Assembly: GCA_905221605.1 (NCBI GenBank)
Contig: CAJNDS010002734.1
Span: 901,779-965,778, forward strand
From: Symbiodinium natans
Taxonomy: Eukaryota > Sar > Dinophyceae > Suessiales > Symbiodiniaceae
Direction of reading: 5' to 3'
Length of the DNA stretch: 64,000 bases
The translations under genes were made by a program, and so were the position numbers. This document shows positions 31,901-42,100 of the stretch, one piece after another (positions within the stretch are counted from its first letter, which is position 1; each line of letters opens with the position of its first letter). A model generated the notes under the pieces. The model saw only the letters and a list, made by a program, of their open reading frames with translations. It was not told where the DNA came from and ran no database searches.

Positions 31901-32050
31901 GCCCACGCAGCTCACCCTAAACCCTAAGCCCTAAACCCTCTGTCTAATCTTTTCTCCTAGCCGGCCGAACGCCCCCAGGTCGGTGCCATGCACAACATCG
32001 TGTGCATGCTTCCTTCGAGGCAAGAATGGGGGAGCCTGGCAACGGTGTGA
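28930..32050 (+). CDS. ATP-type 6-phosphofructokinase, many small exons
   Basis: Catalyses fructose-6-phosphate + ATP to fructose-1,6-bisphosphate in glycolysis. Exons read: 28930-28977 ([16 protein letters not shown]), 29259 to about 29333 ([13 protein letters not shown]), about 29458-29540 ([13 protein letters not shown]), 30151 to about 30220 ([14 protein letters not shown]), 30631 to about 30674 ([14 protein letters not shown]), 30927-31024 ([19 protein letters not shown]), 31085-31121 ([11 protein letters not shown]), 31201 to about 31288 ([13 protein letters not shown]), 31389 to about 31480 ([17 protein letters not shown]), 31699-31875 ([19 protein letters not shown]), and a last exon from about 31961 or 31979 to TGA 32050. 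Gly after GGD, and IDND instead of IDGD, indicate ATP rather than pyrophosphate as donor. The set resembles plant/trypanosomatid PFKs. The N-terminal GG loop exon(s) are not found, so the 5' end is missing. Introns hold TTTAGGG/CCCTAAA arrays and one inverted-repeat element. Confidence 0.88.
30468..30608. repeat. CCCTAAA array with internal CCCCAAA block
   Basis: Eight CCCTAAA units, then about eight to nine CCCCAAA variants in a row, then three CCCTAAA units. It sits about 20 nt before the exon at 30631. Confidence 0.95.
30705..30800. repeat. TTTAGGG array after phosphofructokinase exon
   Basis: About ten TTTAGGG units with variants, beginning about 30 nt after the exon end near 30674; a poly-G run follows at 30822-30843. 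Confidence 0.9.
31289..31388 (+). mobile_element. Inverted-repeat element forming a whole intron
   Basis: CCTAGGACCGGGAGTA at the left and TACTCCCGGGTCTAGG at the right are inverted repeats. The ends coincide with the splice sites of the phosphofructokinase intron, and GCAC flanks both sides, like a short target duplication. The interior has AGGGTGGGGTTCCCTTAAAACC and AAGGGCACCC, which can also pair. Confidence 0.7.
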
Positions 32051-32114
32051 TGCCTTGTCTCGAATCGGACATACTGAAAGCCCTGAAGTCTGGAGAGTAG
32101 GAACGCTGCTGCGA

Positions 32115-32247
32115 CATGGGTGTTTACGATATTAGGGTACCTTCTTGGGGGTCCTTCTCCTATTTTGGGGTTCTATATCAGGGGTCTGTTGTTAATAAAA
32201 AGATATTTTGAACAAAAACACCGTTTGCGTAAACACGGATCAACATG
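32115..32247. mobile_element. Miniature element, GGGTTTACGAAA family (copy)
   Basis: Left end CATGGGTGTTTACGATATTA and right end GCGTAAACACGGATCAACATG. The interior AGGGTACCTTCTTGGGGGTCC and CCTATTTTGGGG match other copies at 33861, 38211 and 58211. Confidence 0.55.
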
Positions 32248-32249
32248 CA

Positions 32250-32657
32250 AAGAGTTCACACGGTATCCGGTACTGGACCATCCTGGCACAGACATTCGAG
32301 TCGTCGGGTTTATACGATGTTTAGGTTTTATGGACTTTATTGAGCTTACAGGGTTTATAGAGGTTAAACAGGTTGAAGAAGGGTGTATAGGCTTTATGGG
32401 CCTTACAGGGGTTGTGGGACTCAGGGACTTGCATGTGTGCTTTAAAGGCTCACGTGCTGCCAGGCTCATCGCAACTGGAAAGAAGAAGGTCCGACCACAT
32501 AGCAGCTCCTGGCAAGGCTGCGCCCGAAACTCAGAAGCTGCGATGCCTTTGTCGGCTCCTGAACCCTAAGACTTGTTAAGCATGGTCCTGGTAGGTATTG
32601 TTAAGTATGTATCTATTCTATGTAAGTGTATATCTACACACCTGTCCTTCAGATCTG

Positions 32658-32688
<31 letters not shown>

Positions 32689-33725
32689 ATATTCGTCTCG
32701 TTATGCAGATAGACTTTGTACATCTTTTTCCCCGCAATTTTTTTTTCGAGGTCCAGACGTGCAACATGCCAGCCGCACTGTCGGGGCTCTTCTGAGGCAG
32801 TGCACACCGCACGCCAGTTTGTATAGTGGCCGTTTATGTTTTGGTCGTCCTTGCTGACTACAGAAGCAAGTTCACAAAGTTCACGCTATGGTGGCACGTA
32901 CCAGTCTGCAGCCCAACTTTGTACAGGTTGTTGCAGCCTGTGCTTTGCTTAGGCTTAAGTACCTGAGAATGATCAACGGCTTAGTTGTGTTTGCCATGTA
33001 GGCTCCAACTCACAGCCCTGAAGTATACACAGCAGTTGGCGAAGGACTTGCCAAGCATCTGCACAGGGCGTGCCCCGCACGGTCCAAGAAGTGTAGGCAG
33101 CTCGCTCGTGGGCTGGAATCTCTTTGAGGTAGCTCGACTCCGCGACAAGGCAATTACACATAATATCAATGGCGATTATGTCAAAACAGTGAATGGTTTT
33201 GTCACTTCGCAGCGAGTAGAGGCTGCAGATTGCGCATGCTTGCAGTCCCTATTCACGCACTCATGCGCCATGCTTTGCCATCATCTCTTCCGCGATGAGT
33301 CTGTGCGAAATGGTCGCTGTGTCAACTCAAAGTTAGACAAAGCCGGAAGCCGCGTCCGCCTTTCCTAGCTGACAAGCTCACCTTCAAGCCATGCAGCAGC
33401 AAGGCGGGTTCCTTGTTGTCCCACCAGCAGCACCGCAACGCACCCGACACACCCCCTGAGCGCGCTCAGCAGTCTTGCTCGGCACTTCAGGTCAGCAGGT
33501 GTACGAACTCGCACAGCAGAGCTCCGTCAGCGCCGTTGTCGCCCGCATCCGCGCACGAAGCGCTTCTGGCTGCAAAGGATCGGCTCTAGATTCATGTTCT
33601 GCGCGTATTGCACATCTTCCACCATATTGCACCAGTTGCTTATAAGCCCTAAACCCCAAATCCTCAACCCTAAATCCCCTAAACCCTAAACCCCAAATCC
33701 TAAACCCTAAATCCCCTAAACCCTG
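32250..33725. other. No confident gene between PFK and DUF4116 gene
   Basis: Contains a TA/TG microsatellite (32655-32692) and an open frame 32985-33368 (127 residues) after an ATGTAG acceptor that shows no recognisable motif. CCCTAAA/CCCCAAA-like repeats occupy about 33645-33725. Confidence 0.35.
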
Positions 33726-33822
33726 ATGTCTGCGTCGAGGCACCGGGGCGCCCGTACCCTTCCAGTCTCAAGCGCCAGTCCAGAACTCGGAATCGGGTCG
33801 AGGACGGTCAGCCCAAAGCGAT
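33726..33822 (+). other. Candidate exon bracketed by C and G arrays
   Basis: Non-repetitive DNA lying between a CCCTAAA-type array (to 33725) and a TTTAGGG array (33822-33848), the arrangement seen around proven exons in this window. No family is recognisable from about 30 residues. Confidence 0.3.
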
Positions 33823-33860
33823 TTAGGGTTTAGGGTTTAGGGTTTAGGGATTTTAACACT

Positions 33861-33980
33861 GTGCGGGGGTTTCTCGGAAATTAGGGGTACCTTATTGGTT
33901 TTTTTGTTTGTTTTACAACAAGGGCATCCTACTATTTGGTGATCTATATTAGGGTCCCATATTTTCGTAAAGCCCCATGT
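33861..33980. mobile_element. Miniature element, GGGTTTACGAAA family (copy)
   Basis: Left GTGCGGGGGTTTCTCGGAAAT; right ATTTTCGTAAAGCCCCATGT. The interior has AGGGGTACCTTATTGG and CATCCTACTATTTGG. Confidence 0.65.
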
Positions 33981-34129
33981 CCTCATTGAGAGTTCTATCG
34001 CGAAAGCTAATCAGCGTAGCCAGGCTTGAGTTTCACGTACTTAAGCAAGAGAACCGGTCAACCCCGGGGCGAAGGGGGAGGTCCTGAAGCCATCAGGTAA
34101 ATTTCGAACCTACCGGGGAATTTCCTTTC

Positions 34130-34800
34130 AAAAAGATGGGTTGGGTCGCCCATGCGCGGCCGTTGCGTTGCAGATGGCAGTCTGTACAAGCGCGCGTTCT
34201 CTGAAGCGCGCGTGTTTCGGAGAACTCTGCAGATCTGGATCGATCACGGTCTCCATTATGTGAGCGCATGAGTATGTCGCAAAAAACAGGCAAATTCGAC
34301 AATTCGGTTTAGGCGTAGTTTATTCATAAGAACACATACAGTAACAGGGTTACACGAGGATCTTGAGTTCTAGATCGCGGTCTACCTGAGCGCGCGTCTT
34401 CGTACATCTTTGTATCTCGAGCGCGTGTTCTGGAGAGCTCCCTGGACCGAGATCGTAGGGTTTAGGGTTTAGGGTTTAGGGTTTAGGGTTTAGGGCATGT
34501 TGCTCCAGATATGCCCCCCTGGTACGTCTTTCTTCTCGCAAGTCGCGTGTCTTGGGTGGCTCCGGAGGTCCAGGTCGCGACCTCTGTGTAGGGTTTAGGG
34601 TTTAGGGTTTAGGGTTTAGGGCACATGTTTCCTCAACATGTTGCTTGCGCGGGCTTGAATTAGGTTTAGGGTTTAGGGTTTAGGGTTTAGGGTTCAGGGT
34701 TTAGGGTTTTGGGTTTTGGGTTTTGGGTTTAGGGTTTAGGGTACTTACAGATCGCGGTCTGTGCAGTATCCGTGCGGTCTTCGAAGGTCATCCTCGGTGG
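34130..34800. repeat. Diverged CGCGTGTTCTGGAGA repeats split by TTTAGGG
   Basis: Three to four units with GCGCGTGTT(T/C), a GGAGARCTC step and GGACCGAGATCG/GATCGCGGTCT ends lie at about 34190, 34410, 34540 and 34750, separated by TTTAGGG arrays (34455-34495, 34588-34620, 34664-34742). Confidence 0.5.
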
Positions 34801-34879
34801 ATCGAGCAAAAACACCCGGGCGTGAATCCACGCCAGCTTTCGTTCTCGTCGGCTTTGCCCTTCAGGGGCACAAATCTAT

Positions 34880-35012
34880 GTGTACGTATGTCAAAAATAT
34901 ATACACACGTACCTCGTATGTATAACAAATATGTATATGCATGTGTGCGTACAATATAATATAATATAATAACAAATGAAATAAAATAAAATATTATAAT
35001 CTATACATATCA
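34880..35012. repeat. TA/ATAAT microsatellite
   Basis: ATATACACAC, then ATAATATAATATAATA and AAATAAAATAAAATA steps; very AT-rich. Confidence 0.85.
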
Positions 35013-36263
35013 TTTGTTGTTATTACCTTGAGTCGGGAGGGCGGGCTGCTGCGGCTAAAGGCAGCGACATGACACAAACCCCCCCGTTCTGCCCCTGTTT
35101 TTTTACCCGGGCTCTTGAAAGAGCAGGATACACCCTGGGCCGCGAGTACCCATGCATGGGAAACTTACTTCGCCTTAGTTGAACTTTAAACTTTCTGGGC
35201 TTCCTTGCTTGGTAGGAATCTTAAAGCTTAACCTTTCTTTCCCCCTTTTTCCCCCTTGGTTATTGGAGAAGTAAGGAAATGGGTCCATGCTCAGCTCTAT
35301 CCTGGCTCCGGTGGGCGTCTCCCTCACCTTCTGCGTGATCGTCGGCAAGTCGCTGCACATGTTCGGCAAGTGAGCTCCGGCGTTTTGTCTTCCGCTCCTT
35401 AGAGAGGCTCCCTGCGGGGGCTTTTGCAAGGCGCTCGCAAGGAGCGCCAAGGAGCCAAAGGCGCAGAATTTGTAGCTTTGCTGTGACGTGGCATTGTCCA
35501 AGGAGGCAAGTTGCAAGGCTGCGGTGCTGCCGTTCACTGCCCAAGTCGGTGATCGGTGGGTGCGCGGCAAGGGATGGAGTCCACGTGATAGCAAGGGAGT
35601 GGCTGTATGTTTAAGATCGCAGCCCATTTATGAGGGTGATATCTATCCATCGAGCACCTGTCGCCTCAAAAAGCTGTGGCGCCCATGGCTCCTGCTTCTG
35701 CAGGGGAGATTGCGTACCCCCTGAACCTCTGCAGTTTGTTAGCGCCGTCTGCCGCCTTTGCAGCTGCGGGTTCCGATGGGGTTTAGGGTTTAGGGTTTAG
35801 GGTTCCAAATGCTCGCACTCGGGCCATCTATTACAACCAGTGGTGTGCCGGAAGCCATGGGGCTGTAGCAGCTCGCCAGAGTGGAGCCATGGCTCTGCAA
35901 GTTACCTTCACCCAAGACATGGGCCAGACACACCAGCTCGACGCCGAACCAGACGAAAGCCTTGGGTCTCTGAAGCAAAGGCTGTCTGTGATGCCGCTAA
36001 GCTCAAGAAGGGGGATTATACGGACCCCCAACATGGATCCCAAATGGTAGCATCCCCTTGTAATAAGGACCCCAGTCCCCCAGATGGAGAGGCCTATTAC
36101 GGGTCTTCGACTCGGTTCTCTGCGCCAAGCCTTTGTGAGACAAGCCTTTTCTAGTTAGGGGCTGGGCAGTTAACCTTTAACCTTCTTGCTTGGATATAAT
36201 CCGACTAGAGACACAAAGGTGAACAACCTTTTCTGGGCTAGGGTGTTCAGCCCCTGGGTTGAG
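35013..36263. other. No confident gene; possible hydrophobic exon
   Basis: A 28-codon frame at 35288-35371 (MLSSILAPVGVSLTFCVIVG) is hydrophobic and could be a terminal exon of a membrane protein. A short TTTAGGG array lies at 35778-35800, and 36011-36080 is a degenerate GGGTTTACGAAA-family fragment (CCCAAATGGTAGCATCC). Confidence 0.3.
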
Positions 36264-36582
36264 CACCCTAAACCCTAAAGCCCAAAACCCTAAACCCTAA
36301 ACCCTAAACCCTAAACCCTAAACCCTAAGGTTTGGAGTGGCAGCAGTTGGACTGCGGCTGGAGCACGAGAAGAGGGCCTTGCTGGACGACGCGATTTCCT
36401 TGGAGGTCGCTTGGAAGCCGGAACCCTAAACCCTAAACCCTAAACCCTAAACCCTAAACCCTAAACCCTAAACCCTGAACCCTGAACCCTAAACCCTAAA
36501 CCCTAAACCCTAAACCCTAAACCCTAAACCCTAAACCCTAAACCCTACACCCTAAACCCTAAACCCTAAACCCTAAACCAAG
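36264..36582. repeat. Long CCCTAAA arrays
   Basis: Array 36264-36328 (nine or so units) and array 36422-36582 (over twenty units, the second with CCCTGAA variants) flank a non-repeat segment 36329-36421 that could be an exon (frame FGVAAVGLRLEHEKRALL). Confidence 0.95.
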
Positions 36583-36589
36583 CCTTGGG

Positions 36590-36770
36590 CAGTGGCCCAT
36601 TTTTTTTGGGGGGGGGGGGATTTACGAAGACAGGGGGGGCCCTAAAATGGCCCGTTATGGGGGGGGATTTACGAAGACAGGGGACCCTGACATGCCTAAA
36701 ATAGACTCCCAAATAGTAGGATCCCCTTGTGGCAAGGACCCCAATAGGGTGCACCGACTTTCGGGAACGT
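36590..36770. repeat. Tandem GGGATTTACGAAGACAGGGG copies
   Basis: Two consecutive copies (about 36618 and 36662) of GGGGGGATTTACGAAGACAGG; the second continues into ATAGACTCCCAAATAGTAGG, linking it to the GGGTTTACGAAA miniature family. Confidence 0.6.
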
Positions 36771-36903
36771 CCTAAACCCTCAACCCTAAACCCTAAACTC
36801 TAAACCCTAAACCCTAAACCCTTACTGGGGCCATAGGCTCCCTTGCAGTGATTCCCAGGAGCTGCTCCCAGCTGACAGAGAAGCGGATGAAGATGCCCCC
36901 TGA

Positions 36904-37079
36904 CTTACTGTTGGTTAGCAGGGAATGCATGGGGGAATGAGGTACCCTATATAGTCCCTAAAGGCCCTAAAGGGTATATATATATATATATATATTTTTT
37001 ATTTATTTATCCGTATATATATATATGTATACATATATACACACATAGATTCCCTTGCTCCCTGCTAACACACAGTAAG
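36904..37079. mobile_element. 176-bp element with TTACTGT..GTTAGCAGGGA ends
   Basis: Left CTTACTGTTGGTTAGCAGGGA and right TCCCTGCTAACACACAGTAAG are inverted repeats (two mismatches). The interior contains a TA microsatellite. CCCCTGAC occurs just outside both ends (36896-36904 and about 37088-37095), compatible with an 8-bp target duplication. Confidence 0.75.
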
Positions 37080-37437
37080 GAAGAGGCCCCTGACCGCCCG
37101 CAGCTGCTCCTGCACGTCTCCGTGCGAAGTGCCGAGGAGACCAGCCAGCTCCAGGCTTTAACCGGCAGTCCGCGCAGCTTGCCTCGTTTCGGAGCCCTAA
37201 GCCCTAAACCCTAAACCCTAAAAAAACCCTTAGTTAAAACATCCCCAACCCCAAAATCCTAAGCCCTAGCATCCTAAACCCTAAAAGACCCCCTAAACCC
37301 TAAAACCCCCCAAACCCCCCCTAAACCCTAAAACCCCTCAACCCTTAAAACCCTCACCCCCTAAGAAGACCTTTAGGGAACCAGGACTTCCGAAAGCTTC
37401 ATCTGGCCCTAAACCCTAAACCCTAAACCCTAAACCC

Positions 37438-37606
37438 CGGAGGTGCCGAGGTCGTCCATCTGCTGGGAAGGCTCCCCCTCGCGGCGCTGAGCCAGGAGGT
37501 TGCCGAGCCCGGTTGGGGTTGAGACTTCAGGGATTGCAGGGTTGAGGGCCTGCAAATAAACTACCCTCTGTACGTATGTAAATCTATGTAAATAAATAAA
37601 TAAATA

Positions 37607-37650
<44 letters not shown>

Positions 37651-39128
37651 GTATATATGTGTCAAAAAAAAATATATATATATATATATACACACATATA
37701 TCGTACTTTCTCCTGCTTTCTTTGGTTTGGAACTCACGCTCTTGCAAATTGCCGTGAGGTGATTCTCACCGCTGTCGGCCGGGCTCCTGAAGCTTTGGGC
37801 CATGTTGGGGAGTGGCGGGATGAGAAGGAGCGCATGGACAGTTCGCCGTTAGGGTTTAGGGTTTAGGGTTTAGGGTTTAGGGTTTAGGGTTTAGGGTGGT
37901 AGGGCAACAGACTAGCTGATCCACTGGATGCAACGTCAACTGACTGGTTTTGGACGACGAAACCAACAAATTCTTGGGCACATGCCCCTGCGAAGCTCTT
38001 CGCAGAATCCGTGAGCATGACGGGCACAGCTACGAGAAAGTGGAGAACACCCCAGTTCATCTCCATGAAACTTCGACGCAACGCAAATACAACTTAAGGG
38101 CCACCAGAAGCTTGCACCCATGGCGAAAAGAGCCGGCGACTTGTATTTTCCACATGCATTGCCAAGAAACTGCTCCAGAGACATGTGGTATTCCATCCTC
38201 TTTTCTCGGTATGGGGGTGTACGATACTTGTATTATAGGGGCACCTTTTTGGGGTCCTTGTTTGCGGGGGTCCTGCTATTTGGGGATCCACTTTAGGATA
38301 AGCCCCCCATATGTTCACCCGCAGCCCTGACCATGGCCTTGACAGGAGGTGGTCTTGCGGGCTGTGGCGCAAGATGGGCTGGTGCTGGAAATGGCGTCGG
38401 AAGTGCTGAAGGCACAAGAAGCATCCGACCACTTGGCGGTTCGTGGGTACTTGGTATAAGTAGGGTGGCTATGGTGATGACCTGGTTTAGGGTACTTATA
38501 ACCCCACTTGTGTAAGCACCCATGAACCTTCAAGCATGAGGGTGTGCAAGCCACAGCCGATGTTGGTCTATCTGTTCGGATTGCGCGCCCGACATGTCGT
38601 CAGGAGGACGAGGAGGTCCTTCTCGCGGCCGTGTCGCAGAACGGTCTCGCGCTGGAGTTCGCCGTGGAGAGGGCCAAAGCAGAGCCGAAGGCCAGCCTTA
38701 GCTGATGTTCCCTTCTGCAAACCCTAAACCCTAAACCCTAAACCCTTAACCCTAAACCCTTAGCTGATGTTTCCCTTTGCAGAAGTGGAACCAGTCCTGC
38801 TACGAGGTGGTGCGCGCGGCCGTTGCTCAGAATGGGCTTGCCCTGCAGTACGCGGCAGAGAGCCTCCGTGCAGATCGCGCCACGGTTCTCGCAGCCGTCT
38901 CGTGCGACGGGCTGGCGCTGAGATACGTGTCGGATGCGCTCCGAGCCGACGAGGAGACGGATCCCTAAACCCTAAACCCTAAACCCCTAAACCCTAAACC
39001 CTTTACGGTAGCCGGTCCTTGTTGCGCACGGAGACCTGACTGAGACTCTACAGACATCAACACAAACCCAGAGGCTGCTGGATTGGTTGATAGTGCGCGC
39101 CACTGCGGCCTGCGGGAACATAAGCCAG

Positions 39129-39171
<43 letters not shown>

Positions 39172-42100
39172 TCTTGTTCAAGGCCCCCCCCCCTCCCCCC
39201 CCCCGCTTGTTTCAAGGGGGGGGGGGGCCCTCCCGCCCCGGTCAATTGAAGCCTCCCCCCCCCCCCCTCCCCCCTTTTATCAATTTTAATAAGATTAAGA
39301 TTTCGATTTACTTTAATAGAAATTAACAAATACAAAACGTGGATTTTTTTTTAATAGGGAGCAACGGTTTCCAGCTTCTATTAGTGGCATTTCTATTTCT
39401 TTTAATAAAAGTATTCTTAATAGGGTTTCACTTGATTTTAATTCAAGTTCCAATTGGACTTCTTTTGATTCTAATCGGGTTTTTGCTACTTTTGAAAGAT
39501 TTCTAATAATATGAATGAGGTTTTTATCCCTTCTAATAAGATTTGTATTGCGTTTAACGGGATTCGTATTAAAATAATAGAAATCCTTGTCGAATTAAGT
39601 TCAACTCCTATTACAATTGCTTGAACTGCTATTGAAATTAGTAGAAGTCCGATTAGAAAAAACAATTCCAACCCCATGAAAATTGAATTGAAATGCTACG
39701 AAAAAAGAAGGCAAATAGAAATCTTGTTACATTAATAGAAATCCTCTTGAAATTAGAAGGATTCCGAATAAAAACAATAGGAATCCTACCAAAAATGGCA
39801 GAGGAAATGTGGAATTGAGCATGGGGGGGGGGGGGGGGGGAAGGGGGGGGGAGGGGGGTTTGTGGGGGGGGGGGGGGGGGAGGGGGGGGGTTACCTTGAA
39901 TATCCGCGGGCCTCTTTTTTACGCACTCTCGATTGATTTTGGTTTAGGGTTTAGGGTTTAGGGTTTATAAGGTTTAGGGTTTAGGGTTTAGGGTTTAGGG
40001 TTGGAAGATACTGGCAGGAGGTGGTCTTAGCGGCCGTGCAGCAGTGCGGAAGGGCCTTGCGCTTCGCGCGGGACGCGTGCAAGGCCCTCAAGCGCTTGCC
40101 AGGGCTTTGCATGACTTATAAGTGGTTCTCCACATTCAGGGGTAAGGAGGGACCCCTGGAAGAAGGGACCCTTAATCTTATGCTTTTACATGACCCCCAT
40201 ATATGTACCTTATATAGTCCCTACATGCCTAAGTAGCCCCTAAATGAAAGAACCCCTAGACCTAACCCCTAAGGTCCCTTGTAAGGGTCCCTCCTTCAGT
40301 CCCCTCCCTCAAGTAAGATGCGATGCGAGGGCTCCAGGGCAGCTTCCCCAAACCACCCTTTAGGGTTTAGGGTTTAGGGTTTAGGGGTTGATGATCCGTG
40401 ACATCCAGGCCCAGGCTGCGGTGGTGGCGGAAGCCGTGCGGAAGGAGGGAGCGCCAGGGGCTTAGAACGTCCATGGGAAGCTGCGCACCCATCTTGCTAT
40501 GTCCTACAAGTAGATGCAAAATGCAGGGTGTTTTTGTTCATTCTGACTGATCGAATTTCACGTATTAGACTGATGTTCATTCGGCCCCGTGCTTCTCCTT
40601 TGTCCAGGGCCTTGCGGCACGCCGCCCTGGGCTGCAGGGCAGATGCGGGCATTATGGCGCTTGCTGTGGCGCAGGCGGGCTTGGGGCTTGGGGTTTTGTA
40701 GTGTTATAGGGTTCTTGGGTGTATTGGATTCACACGGCTTTTGGTGTTTTAGGGGGGGTTTGAAATTGTGGGGTTTATGTGCTCTCAGCAACAGCACCAG
40801 TTCCACTCGAATTATCATGCCCGGGGGCTGGTTCCCTAAACCCTAGTTATAATTGCATTACGTACACATACCAAACAAGTTCTATATGTATTGTGTCTAG
40901 TATATGAAAAATGTACGTGTGCATATATAGATGGTCTTTAAAGGTATACACGCTCTTTAGCATATGAGAGGCCTAAACCCCCACACCCTGCAAGACCCCC
41001 AATGCCCCCTCGCAGGATGGTCTTGTGCTCGAGTTCGTCTCCGAGGAAGGCAAGTGCCAGAAGCAGTGCCCTGGAGCGAAGGGTGGGGGTTCAGAGGGTT
41101 TACATTGGGATGTTCCCCCTTATAATTATACTAAGAGTCCTTAATAGGGATTCTATAATCCGTAGTAGGGACTGCTAGTATAAGGGGGAACATCCCCAGG
41201 TTGGTAGGGTCTACAGTTTACAGGGTTTGTAGGGGTTTGCCGGGTTTGTAGGGATTTGAGGGATTCGAGGGGTTTACAGGGTTTGGCGGGCTAAACCCTA
41301 AACCCAAAACCCTAAACTGAGGGTTTTTAGGGTTCTGCTTTCACATGGGGGGTGACATGCATGGGCTTAGGTTGCTGAAGACCTCAAGAGTCCTTCTAGA
41401 CCCCTCAGCCCTAAAAAGCCCTTGACCCCTTGAAAAAAAGCACCAGAAATCCTCTAAGCCCATACAAACTCATAAAGCCCATAAGCCCCCCAAACCGCAA
41501 CAGGGAGGCTGAAAACCCCAAATAATCCTCAACCCTGAACCCTGGAGTTTTGCTTCTACCCAAGTCTAAGGCTGCAACCATGGGCCCTTAGTATGGTCCC
41601 CGTAGACCCTAAACCCTAAACTCTAAACTCTAAACCCTAAACCCGAAACCGTTCGAAGGGATTTCCGGGAGTTCGGATCCCCTGCCAAGGCTGGTCCTGG
41701 CCGCCGTGAGGCAAAGCGGCCTCGCGCTGGAGTTCGCCGCCCCGGCGCTCCGCGCCGACCCGGAGGTACCCAGCTTAGGGTTCAGGGTTTAGGGTTTAGG
41801 GTTTAGGGTTTAGGGTTTAGGGTTTAGGGTTTAGGGTTTAGGGTTCGGCTTCCCCAGTCTTGGGTTTCTATAGGGTTTTTCTTATGGGATTACAGGGTGT
41901 TGTATAGAGTTTGATTTTTGCCTTGTGGGGTTTTTATAGGGCTTAAACAAGGGTTTACAGGGTGCTTAATATAGGTGTCTTTGAAAGTTTTTAGGGGTTC
42001 AGTTTTCTCATGCTGAAAGGTCTTGTGGTTGTTGATTGCTGTCTTGCTTCTGATTTGTCCCCCCCCACCACCCCTCCCCCCCACCCCTCCCCCTTCCTTT

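Noticed and set aside
36422..36582. Chromosome end (true telomere)
   Set aside because: Arrays are short, internal, present on both strands and flanked by genes on both sides; interstitial repeats fit.
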